From: Siphonodentalium dalli
Taxonomy: Eukaryota > Mollusca > Scaphopoda > Gadilida > Siphonodentaliidae
Direction: 5' to 3'
NCBI GenBank assembly: GCA_032622095.1
Contig: CP136061.1
Coordinates: 196,960,935 to 197,024,934, forward strand
DNA: 64,000 nt
Position 1 is the first letter of the stretch; each line of letters begins with the position of its first letter. The notes under the pieces were generated by a model. That model was not told where the DNA came from and searched no databases. It saw nothing but the letters and a program-made list of their open reading frames with translations. This document shows, piece after piece, positions 34,869 to 46,016 of this stretch. The position numbers and the translations under genes were made by a program.

Positions 34869-34947
34869 ACATATTCATAAGTCCAAAAGTGTATAGCGGG
34901 TAAGTATTTACAGCAAAGTTTGTTTCCGTCATGAAAGTAGAGTTGGA

Positions 34948-36528
34948 TCATGTGTTGGTTTTGGACGCTTTGTTGGAGTTGTTAGGAGTCGTTTCCAGAC
35001 GCCTCTTTTTACTCTCGTGAACGGCATCAACAAATGATTTTGATAACAATTCCTTCCCTTCTGGGCTAAAGTGAATGCCTGAACCGTCCGCTTTATCAAA
35101 TAGCCCCTTCGCAATAGAGTTACCGCTCTTCAGAAATGACATGGTATTTATATAATTGAAATCCCAATCTGAACAGTAACCTTCAACAAATGAGTTCACG
35201 AACGACACTGACTGATTGTATTCATCCCTCGCGATGCCCCTACCTTTCCTCGGGGGAACGCTGCACACGTTGACCTCTGCCTTCGGAAATGATTTCTGAA
35301 CTAGCTGTGTAGCTTTAGTGAACACGCGAATGGTTTTCCCATCGTCACCGTTACTGTGCTTAATGTCGTTTGTTCCCAAATGTATTATTACCGTTTCGAC
35401 CGCCTCGGCTTTAATATCTGGGTCGGCGTCCGCCCTCGATACGAGTTCATTCATATCCTCGTAACGCGCACCAGAGTACTGGATGATCTTCATGGATTTA
35501 CGATCATGATCCACATGCGCACAATTACTTGCTCCGAACACAACACATGCCACGGGCATTTTATCGCTGCTGCTATTAGCTTTACTGTTAACGTCGGGAT
35601 TGGGATTATCTCCAATCGGTGGCTTTACTGTCGCGCGGTCAGGAATGTAATCTCCGTAAACAGAATTATAAACGCTGCCGTTATCACTTGACCAATCTTG
35701 TTGACGATCTCGATGTCTCCTATCACCAAAATATTTTGGTAATTCGAACATGGGACGTCCAAAGCCGGTCCGCCAATCATTGGGGAAGCTTGATCTATTT
35801 TGACGATCATCGATCTCACCGCGGTTGTCGCGTTGGCCCCGCCTTCCGCCATCTTCCCCGTTACGATTATTCAACGGACAAAAAGCAACCATGTGACCAG
35901 TCTTACGACACCGCCTACAAACGACGTCATTTGGACACGTGACCTTGTTGTGAGTAGTTTGGAAACACCTTGTGCAATAATCCTTTGCGATCTTCTGTTG
36001 GTCGTATAACACAGTGGGCATATGTAGGTCACTACAGTAACTGCATAATATTTTTGTCATGTCCGAGAATATCCTAATGTTAGAACCCTCCAAAATAGCC
36101 TTATCGGGGATCTCTTTGCACTCTCTAATGTGTAGATATCGGGTACCGTTTTCGGCTTGGCTATCCCTGTATGTCCCTCGCCTAATGGTGTAATTTTCTA
36201 TTTTGCCGAACTGTGAGAAATACTCAGACACGGATGAATCAGCTAACTCATATGGGGCATCTTTAACGGTCACAAGTGTTGTTTTGTTCTCGATGTCTAT
36301 TGGGTGTACGTACTTCCCAAACAGACGTAGACCTTTCTCCATGAGGTTAGCTTTAGCTTCTAAAGTACTCACTGTGATGAAACACTCTTTTTCAGTCAAC
36401 TGTACACACCGCACGTGGTCATTGTTTACATTTCTCTGCACACACCTGAGTACGTCATCGCCACGCAAGCGAAAAAATCGATCAGTTGAAAATGCAACGG
36501 TCAGCTGTCTCTTAAGTCCCGACGACAT
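34948..36528 (-). CDS. LINE ORF1: RRM-like, zinc knuckles and SGNH esterase domain
   Basis: An intact 526-codon frame from ATG at 36528 to a stop at 34948-34950. Residues 83-118 (TTLVTVKDAPYEL to FSQFGKIENYTIRRG) resemble an RNA-recognition fold. Two CX2CX4HX4C zinc knuckles follow, C185-C188-H193-C198 and C204-C207-H212-C217, then an Arg/Asp/Gly-rich linker (220-320). Residues 325-505 look like an SGNH/GDSL hydrolase: GASN at 332-335, HLGTND at 383-388 and DGSGIHFSPEG at 481-491 with H486. CR1-group ORF1 proteins with an esterase domain are known; the protein is expected to bind the element's RNA. No inactivating change is seen. Confidence 0.85.
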   Translation of the reverse strand: MSSGLKRQLTVAFSTDRFFRLRGDDVLRCVQRNVNNDHVRCVQLTEKECFITVSTLEAKANLMEKGLRLFGKYVHPIDIENKTTLVTVKDAPYELADSSVSEYFSQFGKIENYTIRRGTYRDSQAENGTRYLHIRECKEIPDKAILEGSNIRIFSDMTKILCSYCSDLHMPTVLYDQQKIAKDYCTRCFQTTHNKVTCPNDVVCRRCRKTGHMVAFCPLNNRNGEDGGRRGQRDNRGEIDDRQNRSSFPNDWRTGFGRPMFELPKYFGDRRHRDRQQDWSSDNGSVYNSVYGDYIPDRATVKPPIGDNPNPDVNSKANSSSDKMPVACVVFGASNCAHVDHDRKSMKIIQYSGARYEDMNELVSRADADPDIKAEAVETVIIHLGTNDIKHSNGDDGKTIRVFTKATQLVQKSFPKAEVNVCSVPPRKGRGIARDEYNQSVSFVNSFVEGYCSDWDFNYINTMSFLKSGNSIAKGLFDKADGSGIHFSPEGKELLSKSFVDAVHESKKRRLETTPNNSNKASKTNT

Positions 36529-36668
36529 CCTGTCTATATAATATCGGCACCTGGCTTCAGTTGAGAAACTAGTTATTCACATAATATCCAAATAATCCGG
36601 TTTTATTGGCGAAAATATGCCGAGCTCAAATAGAAATTATCCTGCTTCCGCCATATTGGTCACGTGCC
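36529..36668 (-). other. LINE 5' untranslated region
   Basis: 140 bp between the ORF1 start codon and the point where homology with the short Harbinger copy resumes. It includes CCGCCATATTGG. No core promoter could be assigned by eye; non-LTR elements usually have an internal promoter here. Confidence 0.5.
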
Positions 36669-36835
36669 ACTAATCTCGCAGGGATATGATCGTAACAATT
36701 CAAGCACTCGAGTTATGATCCATCAATAGTATCGTCTGTTTCAACATACTACGTATTTCCATTTTATATTGGTTGTCAGAACCGCTGATGTATTATATAT
36801 ACATGTATATACGTGTGTACAGAAATGTGGCGATA

Positions 36836-36870
36836 GGGGGGGGGGCTTGGATGTGTCTCACCCACCCCCC
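36836..36870. repeat. Poly-G followed by poly-C in the Harbinger body
   Basis: Ten G at 36836-36845 and a run of nine C near 36862-36870 are separated by about 15 bases and could pair. In the short copy (about 49237) the same spot has only seven G and a short C tract, so this is a length-variable hairpin. Confidence 0.7.
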
Positions 36871-37495
36871 CCCAATTTTGGTCAATATTTTCAACAGTTG
36901 GACATTTCATACCTGCCAAAACATTAGTTGGAAATTTCACACCAACAATAGGTTGAAAATGTTCTTGTAGTTTGATTTTCAAAAAAAATCTTGTGGGAAT
37001 TAATTGTTTTTGAACCAATATTTGCATATTTTCGGTAAAAATTTTGGTCTGAAATGGTCATCAGTTGGAAACTTTCCAACCTCAGGGGGGGTGACAGGTT
37101 GGAAATTTCCAACACTTTGAAAGCTTGCGTCCTGATCCCTCCCCCGTGGCCAGTCAAAAGTCAAAAACTGCTAGTTAATTTAAGAAAACAATATTGTCAT
37201 ACATTTGGTCAACATTGTCATTGGAATTGTCATCAGATGTATAGGCTAGTCTAGATGGTAGGATTTTGCGATATCCTTGTTCAGATTACAAAATTTTCGC
37301 ACACCGGACCGAACCATGGTCTAATATTAGGCCTAAGAGCACTGAGGTGCAAATGGAATTATGGAAAACTTGTGTTTGGTCCGATTCTGATTCAAGGGGG
37401 GTGCAGTTATAATTTCCCAAGGTGGACACCCCCCGAACGGAAACCCTCTGCGTGTATGGGGATACTTTATAATTTGGTACCTCACATTTAAATAC

Positions 37496-37704
37496 CTGAA
37501 GTAACGCCCAAATGTGTCTGGATCGGAATCCCTCGTTTCTAATAAGAAATTGTTGGCGGCTCCTCGCTCTTCTCGCATGTGGGATGTGGCCCAGGGCCGA
37601 AGCCACCAACGTCTGTTTAGATGTCGTTTCGTGTGTTCACGAAGAACACACATCCCTACTCCAACGACGAGGGCGCGTTCCTTTCTCGTTAAAATAGGTG
37701 GCAT
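37496..37704 (-). pseudogene. PIF/Harbinger transposase, N-terminal exon remnant
   Basis: On the minus strand the frame from ATG at 37704 contains KRHLNRRWWLRPWATSHMRE, then ERGAANNFLLETRDSDPDTF and GRYFR. This matches the conserved pre-catalytic region of Harbinger/HARBI1-type nucleases, which have an R-R-x-W-x-x-P-W motif followed by an 'L..EL...D...F..YFRM' stretch. A splice-donor-like AG/GTATTT occurs at 37497-37492, exactly where the homology stops. The catalytic DDE part is absent. The exon lies in the correct element (TAA-flanked, GGG ends) and is missing from the short copy at 48.9 kb. Confidence 0.6.
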
Positions 37705-38989
37705 TTTAAATTTTCCATAACACTTTATAACTCTATGAATATTCGATATGGACTATAGGTTGGTTCTCCGCAGTAATTCATTTCAACAAACACGACTAAC
37801 ACTAGTCACATTGAGCTCAATCAACGTCAACTAACCCGCCGCTTTCTCACGGGCGTAATCTTTGCAGCAAGAAAATATCAGAGTACAATTGTACCTGATA
37901 TTTTCTTGCAGATATTTTATTGCAGCTTCATGTGTACGCGCCCTAAGCAATTATAATTACAGGCTCTTAGAAATAATCAAAAATTGTGAACTTCATTTAT
38001 TCATTTTATTTGGGAAAATTTCTAACTTACCTGATCAGAGTATGATCACGCTAACAGTATGTTTGATATTTCTCTGTAATCGAGGCCTGCTTAGGCGGAA
38101 AAATATCATCCATTTAGTCGGATATAACTATATTCTCTTTCCAAACGATTCAGCTATGCCCTAATTAATCGACACGCCTTATCGAGGTTGACCACTAGTA
38201 TTTAATACCGCAGTCCACAACCAGTCGATCAACCACTGACATTTACATCATCATCATGTATACCATGGTTTGATAGCATATAGCAATACAATGCATGGAT
38301 TCAAGATGAATTGTTACAGCCTTAGTTGATACTAGTATACGATATCTGCTGGTATTAAATCTTACTGCGTAATATGTTTTTAATCTCTGTAACCAAGTAA
38401 ATTACCGCCATATTATCTTCTTGCAACCACCGGACACCGCATTAATATTTCTCATGACTACCATACATGTACATGTGCAGCCTATTAATTTTATCATTGA
38501 GTACTGCAAAAATTATTTTCCCCACAAACGCAGCCAATGACAATCAAAATATCCAAATCTGTCCTAAAACATACAGGCTGCATAAAGTCACTGAGTGGAA
38601 TTGTTGTCACAAAACAGAGAAGTCATTTACATGTATAAACACAATGGCAAACAATTTGTCATATCTCACCATATTAAATCTGGTATTTACATGTATATAG
38701 GAAAATATAAGTTTGATCTAGAAATTTCGAAACATGTGACAGTGAGCTTTCGACATCCGGTGCAATTTCTAATAACCAACATTTCAATTGATATATACCA
38801 AATCCACGTCGTTAGTGGGTATCTTTATTTTCAACAACAACCGTGCATTAACAGAACACATTATTTCAATTAAATTGTTTCGGGTATATTCAACATTCAA
38901 AGTTGGTCACTGACCGCATGGAGATTGCGGTCCAACTGCGAACGCAAGTGGTACCACGCGTGGTCAGCCGCTGTATAATTGACTGGTTG

Positions 38990-39218
38990 ATCACATGGAC
39001 CACTTGATTTTTGAGTTATCCATCTTCATCCGCAATTTGTCCGTTTGACCACGTGTTTTCTGGGCCACATCTCGAGAAACTAAAATACTTCAAAAATCAA
39101 TATATGATCACTCTGAGCTTTGATGGGTGGGTTCCTCGACTTGAATCAAATATTTGTTTACCTCCGAAGCCAATGGAATAGTAATTTAGGAGCGTCTGAT
39201 CGGATTGAGTACCCTCAA
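38990..39218 (-). repeat. Repeat family F, inverted copy
   Basis: Reading on the minus strand it begins GGGTACTCAATCCGATCAGA and contains GTCGAGGAACCCACCCATCA, GCTCAGAGTGATCA, AAATTGCGGATGAAGATGGA and AACTCAAAAATCAAGTGG. These parts occur in the same order in the complete copy at 29522-29911. The far end is lost. Confidence 0.75.
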
Positions 39219-39219
39219 C

Positions 39220-42200
39220 CGCAATACCCACCGTGAAGGCCATCCGTGCCTTTAGGGAGGGTCGATTAATTAGAGCATAGCTCTAAATGTAACAGCGATT
39301 TGTTTTTTAGTTGAACGAAGACTTAAATGTATTATATTAGAGTAAGTTAAGCAATATTAGTGATAGTGTTTCCAGTTGTGTGGTAGAGCATGTTACAAGG
39401 CGAGGTGGTACCAATACCACCCGATGCGAATCGCGAGTTAATCGATCACCCTGGTGTTTCTACAGTAACCAATTTTTGAACATGTGTAATGTCATTGGTT
39501 CGCAACATGGTACTACTACCGCAGTAATCTTGAATGCCTATAACGGTAATAATATTAAATGCTTGGTCAAGGGTATACATGCAGTACCAGTGTCTTTACA
39601 GTACATGTATACATGCTTTTGAAATACATGAACCGGTAGCCTATCTGTTCTGCAGTAATACATTGTGATTGAATTGTCTCACTATTCTGTGTTATTTCTG
39701 AAGATTCATAGTAACTATTATTTCCAACATGCATGTACATGTACATTATCTGACAGTACTAGTATCAGTACTGCCCATTTCGAATGGGACTATAGTTAAA
39801 ATTTATGAGTGTGTTAGCCTGTTAGGCTGCCAATAAACATGGGCTACAGGGCCAAATAAGGATCCTCTTCATGAATGTTTTTCTGCAGAGCACATTAAAG
39901 CAAACATGAACAATTGCTGGTGCAAACATTAAATATTGCAGAAGAAATTGAACAATGCCCTGTCTGATTTAACACCCTTATTAAAATTAGTATTCCTTCG
40001 GCTATGGGGTTGAACCATGTTTCATTTCAGTCAAGAAACCCACCTCTCTCAATGCAGTCATTATATTTATATTATTTTCCTAGTTGATTTCCATATATTA
40101 AGTGATGCCTGGTTATAACTGGAATTCCCCAACGCTTGTCATCACAACTTATGTAAACAAAACATCTTTCATTGTGATCAGCATGGTGTTATAACCTAAT
40201 TGTCTATAAATAAAACATGATTACTAAATCAAGAATACTTGCAAGTAATGCATACCATATTTCAATGTATCCACATGCCAACTATATAATAATTAAATAC
40301 GATATTGTAAATTTAGTTTCTGGTAATTATTTTTTAGTCATTATAGAAAACTCTTGAGATTTGACTGGTGGGTTCCTCGACTCAAATAAAATTGTTTCTA
40401 CCCCCAAATTCACCTCATGCAGAAATTAAAAATAATGGTAAGAGATCTCCATCACATTTCTTTCACATGAAAATTTCATGTGAAAGTAATGTGATGGAGT
40501 TTTCTTAACTTCGATGAAAATTTATGAAAATAGGTAGCATGGAGATATTTTAGATTGCAGCATACATGTATAACAATAAGGTTATATATTTCACATGAAA
40601 TTTGTACAACTGTATCCCAAGTTTGTCAACTTATTGTTATTCCTGGACGAACTTACATTACATCTGCAAGCACGCAATTACTTATTCTATCGGTGCCAGT
40701 ACTTACAATGTACATGTACCATATGTTCTATTTGGGGATAGACCATTATATGTCACTTAATGGGTTTAGTTTGTAGAATTGATGCAGTTACACACTGTGT
40801 GATTATTTGCGGCCTCTCATTGTAAATGGGGGCCTCTTGGTACATTTACATGTACTGGTACATGTGTATAGCCTTCATTGCAATTTGGCTTTTTGGATGA
40901 AATAAACAAATCAGTAAGTCGATACAATTGGAACAATTTTAATGACATTTAAATCAGAAAAATAACTTGGACCAATTCATGAGGTCACACAACCATTAAC
41001 TCAATCATGTAAAGTGCGTTAGTCAAAGTGTTCATTACTAGTAGTCCGATGGGTTCGATTGTCAGGAAGTTCAATAGTTTGAGGGTTCAATGGTCCAACG
41101 GTTCAATTCATGATACCCGGGTTTGAAATAATCAATTGTGTTTTACAACACATTAATTTAGTCAGTTACATGTATATACATGTATGGTAATAGTATTACC
41201 CTCATACAAAATAAATTGTTCGAGACATAACATGTATTGCCCATAAAAATGTACACACATGAATGCAATATTTATGCAATTGATAGTTTATGCATACATG
41301 TACCTATGCTTAGGGGAAGATATTTTGTGTGTAAATGGGTGTCTATAATTATACCTGACCTGACTTCCTCGCTATAAACTGGGCATGAAGATTACAATTT
41401 TGAGACAATGTACACTCTATAATAACCAAACAGTCGGACTATTAAACACCCAGGTTATCAGACTCTCGGACTAATGCACAGCACTCACATGATCTCCGCT
41501 TGGATCTCACATATTTAAAGATAAACAAATTGTTAGGTGAATCAGCTACAAGTACAGGTACTTGTAAATGAAGTAAATTGAAAACATTTATGCAATTTTC
41601 AGGCGGTACGCATGATTCATACCCCTCTGCTAATTTGGTAGTCGGGATTCATTTGCGCAGTTTAACCGGTATTCAGGATTCAACAAAGAGGACGGTTCGC
41701 TTTTCTAGCACAAAATTACTATTTTCCAGCCCAAATGACATTTATGATGTAATTCAGTCTATTATCTATAGGTATGTAGAAGTTATGGATACAACTTCAG
41801 CAAATACATGTATATGAAAACTATACTATTAGTGTAATATTAGTTTTTATTTAATATTTTCTTACTTGCAACTGGTACGCATGATTCAACATTTTACATT
41901 AAGTGGTATTTGGGGGGGGGGCGACACCTTCCAGACTGGTCTATTCAATTGGGATTGGCCTTGGTGAGGGTTACCCCCTATCGCCCATGAATACTGAATA
42001 CCAGTTAACAGTTTTCTCACATTTGCTGAAATAGTATTCAAAACATCAACATTTCAAGAGGTACATGTATTAGACCGAACTAGATAAAACTATTTCACTT
42101 GGGTCTGTTTGGGCTGGAAAATACTCAAATTTGTATAAGTTTGCGCTATAATATCTGCATACCAGCATTTTTGCTGAATCCTGAATGCCTGTTATATTGC

Positions 42201-42520
42201 CGTATCAATTCCTAGTACCAGGTAACAATCATATCATTGGGTATGTATATAACGTACCACCTGGAAATGGCCTGAATACCAAACCGGGGTGGGTGTGTGT
42301 GTGTGACACCCTCCTTGATCATAGTCTGTATTCTACAGGGTATGTTAACAGTTTCGAGTTGGTGCAATTAATGTACTTGTTTAATTTCTAACATCTGAAT
42401 ACTATTTAAGTATATATTGCTATCTGATCAATTGCTACTGATATCAAAAAGGTTAAAGATGGTGTGTCTCTTTCCCAAATATACATTTGGGGGTTTATGG
42501 GTCAGATAATAACAGGCAAC
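39220..42520. other. Mostly unrecognised sequence
   Basis: No gene is supported. A short family F fragment (GGTGGGTTCCTCGACTC) is at 40350-40412. A ten-G run is at 41912-41921. TACATGTA words are frequent. Open frames at 39380, 40555, 41578 and 42185 are isolated and show no family motif. Confidence 0.45.
40448..40499. repeat. Near-perfect 52-bp hairpin
   Basis: CTCCATCACATTTCTTTCAC and its inverse GTGAAAGTAATGTGATGGAG surround ATGAAAATTTCAT, itself palindromic. One mismatch in 25-base arms. No flanking element ends seen. Confidence 0.9.
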
Positions 42521-42521
42521 A

Positions 42522-42853
42522 TGTCCTTCTAATAATAATAATAATAATAATAATAATATATATCATTTGTATAGCGCTTCATCCCTGGTGTAGCTCGAAG
42601 CGCTTGGGACTCTATATGCAGGTTATATGCATGTACAGACATTATAATATTTACTACCAATGGATACCGAGAATGATGCAATGTTGCTATCTATGGCTAG
42701 TTGTGTGTGGGTAAATATTGAACAGGTGCGTCTTAAGTCGTTGCTTGAAGATGTCGATAGATGCGAACGACGAATGTCGAGAGGTATGGAGTTCCAGACA
42801 CTTGGTGCGGCGTGTGTAAACAGACGACGTTCAATTTTCTTATATTTACCCAT
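42522..42853 (-). pseudogene. L2-like LINE 3' end with (ATT)n tail
   Basis: On the minus strand the frame at 42853 gives KKIERRLFTHAAPSVWNSIP and LDIRRSHLS, matching the conserved 'F...AP..WN.LP..IR' motif near the C-terminus of L2/CR1-group ORF2 proteins. About 200 bp later the sequence ends with GAAGCGCTATACAAATGAT and a run of about nine ATT triplets (42531-42557), the usual kind of tail. Everything upstream of the C-terminus is missing (5' truncation), and it abuts the CCCAGG motif cluster. Confidence 0.75.
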
Positions 42854-42854
42854 G

Positions 42855-43380
42855 TGAACAGCCAGGGTATATCCCGGGTGTTCTTAAACAGACTCAACTC
42901 GATATTTTTACCCTTGTGTACCCCAGTATTTTTACCCAGGTGTAACCCTAGTGCAACCACCCTGATAAACCCTGGTGCTCCAACACCAGGGTGGTGCACC
43001 TGGGATACATCTGGGTGAAAATTCTGGGGTACACCAGGGTGAAATAATCGAGTGGTACCTGCTTATAACAACCGGGGTATACCTGGGTGGAAACACTGGG
43101 AAAACACCAAGGTACATCGGGGTAAGAAAACACCAAGGTACACCTAGGTTGGAAACATCAAGACACACCTGGGTAGGGAACACCAGGGTAGGAAACACAT
43201 GGTACACCTGGGTAATTACACCCAGGTTTATCCACACCAGGGTTTTTGTCTAGTTTCACCTGGGTTAATCCTGTTAAAACCCGGGTTTCAGGGGGTCTTG
43301 ATGGTTGGTGGATATCTTGGTAGATAGATTGACACCAGGGTTTTGGCCCAAAAAACCTGGGTGGATTTATCAGGGTATAA
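42855..43380. repeat. Second cluster of ACCAGGGT / ACCTGGGTA motifs
   Basis: The left half (42855-42975) has the motifs mainly as ACCCAGG/ACCCTGG, the right half mainly as CACCTGGGTA/ACCAGGGT. The symmetry centre is CCCTGGTGCTCCAACACCAGGG-like around 42971-42992, so the cluster forms an irregular large palindrome. It resembles the cluster at 17285-17680. Overlapping frames on both strands (42733-43253) are symmetry artefacts. Confidence 0.7.
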
Positions 43381-44029
43381 TTTTATATGGGCACGATCCC
43401 CGTGATAAAATATGTTTCAGATTGTTGACCAATTTACGATATTGACACATCGAGGGCTTCATTAAACAGCGATAATAGTGTCATATTTTACCTCTGAATA
43501 TATAGGCCAGGCATATATGGACATAGGTGTCGTCTCGAGAGGGAATTTATGAGACCTACATGTTTGGTTAGAGTAAATACTAAACTTTCGGAATGTCAAC
43601 AAACATATTAAACCGAGCCTAACTATGCTCATTAAGATCAGCGTCATGACTCGGAACTCGCGTCAACCTTCATGAGTTGTGGCACTCAGGTCTTTGATAA
43701 TTTAGCGAATAGCCGCTTGCATGCAGTTGTTGCAAGAAGTATTCCAAAGTACCCCACCGACGTTCTATCATATATGGCGAAAATTATTAGCTAGATCGCC
43801 AATAGCCTAGTTCATTAATTACACTAGTCTTATTGGATATATTTTGTGTCTACCATAGGTATAACACCCCATTACTATGGGTATAACATCTTTATGCTAG
43901 AGATCGAAACACTTTCCACTATAGGTATACATGTATAAATTCCGACGCATTTCCAATGGAAAGTGATCTACCTACATTATAGTTTGGAATAATACGATAC
44001 GAAAAAAATAATTCCGTGCTCTACTGATC

Positions 44030-44340
44030 CACATCGTCATTTAATGGGTTAATATTAGAACCCGGCCGTGAACGAGCTAGCGAGTCAGTATTGGCAGTTA
44101 CGGTTCTTTTAGCCAATATCGACATTAAAGGGGTTAATAAAACCGGTGATGGTGGCACGGCAAGTAATTTTTCACAGCCTATGCATCATATACTACCATA
44201 ATGCATCATGTTATACTGTCCATGGGACCATGGGGCCGCCCGCGCTAGCCCGATATCTGTCTAACCTATACCGCAATGTAAGGGGTTAATGAACGCGCAC
44301 ATGAACGAGATGGCGAGTCAATCTTCACCGGTTAAATTTT
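44030..44340 (-). repeat. Tandem repeat R, inverted units
   Basis: Units begin near 44030, 44145 and 44280 with GGGTTAAT, followed by the two variant types (GAACGAGxTxGCGAGTCA type and CCGGTGATGGTGGCACGGCA type) and ending with ACTACCATAATGCATCA and TACTGTCCATGG. Inverse of the 16.8-17.3 kb array. Confidence 0.65.
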
Positions 44341-44518
44341 GCAAGCGCATCACTACGGTTAGCCATCAACATAGAGTGTGATCTGCTCTCTGTGTCCGCC
44401 CAGGCACTGACCGAATACCCGGGTTCTTTTAGTGGAGTAGATTAGGTTCAGTTTTCAAGGTAATTGTTCAAATTGTGAATAATGCATGAAAGTTTGCCCA
44501 TATGTACACATTCACTAA

Positions 44519-46016
44519 CTTATTGATATTATATATGGAGCCACTCTGAAATTTCACTTTAATTTTCCGAATTTAAAGAGCGTTTCGTGATTATATATTT
44601 TATTAAATGTCGCAATTAATCTTACCATTAAAATTGCGATTTAAAATTAGACATATATATACAGTAAGTATGACTCTGCTAGATATAATGCCACATGTTT
44701 ATGGTCAAATTTGAACTCTCTGTCCAAGATGGTTGTCAAAATGGCAGTTGAAAAAGGACAATTTGGCGTTTTTTCACCAATATCTTCTGCTGTATGTATC
44801 TGGTTCGGAAATATTTTGTAATTTTCATTTTAACTGGTCATTGAAACAATGAAATATGCCATTCGTGGGATCCCAGTCCCTTCCAATCCCTCAATAATTC
44901 GATTTTTACAGAACTTGGTATGAAATTTCACCGAGAATCACCGTTAGGATTAGTCATATTTCAAGAAGAAATGGACAGAGATGTGCACAGTACGTGAGGC
45001 ACGCTATTGCTTATTAATATTTTAACTCAATGGAACAAAAATGAGCACATGTAGTGGAGCCATAGAAGGCATATAATTATGCCCATCTCAGTTCATTTTC
45101 AGATTTCTGCTCATTTCCGTTGAAAACATGGCCAGAATCCGAAAAGAAGGTTTCGGCAAAATTACATTTTGCATCATTTAAAATGGAATTGTCATGCCCC
45201 ATAAGATACAGGGACAGCGAGAATAGAACATTTAGTTGCCAGTTGATTAAGTAGCATGTTAATAACAGAGTGAATCACAATTTGCTACCTTTAAAGAATA
45301 GTAGAGAATAATATTCGAGATATATGTGAAAATATCAACTTTTCTATCAAATTTTGTTGACATTTTGCAAGCCACCCTAAGTATTTGTTTCTAAAACACC
45401 TCCATGTGATGCATTTAAGACGGATTATATCAATACATACCAAAGATAGTTCCAAATAGTCCAAGCCTGATAAGTTTTTAGAGAAAATTCCAATATTTTG
45501 GTAATGTAATCGTAACACTTAACCAAGATGCATCGTAAATGTTAGTATTCAATGTATTTACGACATAATATCCAATTATCCAATTTTATACATCAACCAC
45601 CACTTTTTTTACAAGTGATGGTATGCATCACTTACATTGTGCAGTTCTGCTCATTTCTTGTTGAAATGTGACTAGGATAAAATTTATGATTTTTGATGAA
45701 ATTTTATACTGAATTCTGTAAAAATCGAATGTTTAAGGATTTCAAGGGGATGGAACCCCATGAATGACATATATCATTGCTACAATGATCAGTTAACATG
45801 AACATCACAAATTAAAGTCAAATTCTCAACCAGTTCCAAACAACTGAAACTGATATAATTTTCCACTTACGGCTACCATCTTAATTGCATATTCCATGGT
45901 AAGAGTAATTGCGACATTTAGTAAATTATATAATTATGGAACGCTCTTTAAATTCGGGAAAACCCTTAAAAGAGGGGTTAACGTGAAATTTCAGCGTGAT
46001 TCCATACCTAATATCA
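44519..46016. mobile_element. 1.5-kb foldback element with about 450-bp arms
   Basis: Arms 44519-45005 and about 45620-46016 are inverted copies at perhaps 75% similarity. The outer parts are best conserved: CGAATTTAAAGAGCG, AAATGTCGCAATTA and ATTCGATTTTTACAGAA occur in both. About 600 bp separates the arms and has no gene (the 75-codon frame at 45291-45518 has no motif). Divergence between arms shows an old element. Confidence 0.75.

Larger units (their letters stand above)
31382..36668 (-). mobile_element. CR1-like LINE, 5' part intact, internally deleted
   Basis: The boundaries come from comparison with the empty site at 49060-49080: homology to the short Harbinger copy stops at 31381 and resumes at 36669. 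Reading on the minus strand the order is about 140 bp of 5' untranslated sequence, ORF1 (36528-34948), an 80-bp gap, ORF2 with endonuclease and the start of reverse transcriptase, an abrupt jump to the extreme C-terminus, and a 3' region with a strong hairpin and GAT-rich repeats. A clean target duplication is not visible; six bases present in the empty site (CAGTTA) appear to be missing, suggesting a small target deletion. Confidence 0.8.
31216..37946 (-). mobile_element. PIF/Harbinger-type element carrying a LINE insertion
   Basis: The element spans 31219-37943 and is flanked by TAA at 31216-31218 and 37944-37946. The left end GGGCGCGTACACATGGCG continues into AAGAAAATATCAGGTA; the right end is the inverse, TACCTGATATTTTCTTGC, then CATGTGTACGCGCCC. 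Three-base TAA duplications and GGG-starting ends are characteristic of PIF/Harbinger. The short copy at 48900-50022 shares both ends and the body but lacks two blocks: the LINE (31382-36668) and the segment 37341-37723 that encodes a transposase-like exon. Without a full nuclease the element is non-autonomous. Confidence 0.85.

Noticed and set aside
37286-37720. Plus-strand and alternative minus-strand frames in the Harbinger element
   Set aside because: Only the minus frame starting at 37704 contains the transposase motifs; the others are shadows.
42733-43253. Several frames of 60-100 codons on both strands
   Set aside because: They are produced by the palindromic ACCTGGGTA / ACCCAGGT cluster.
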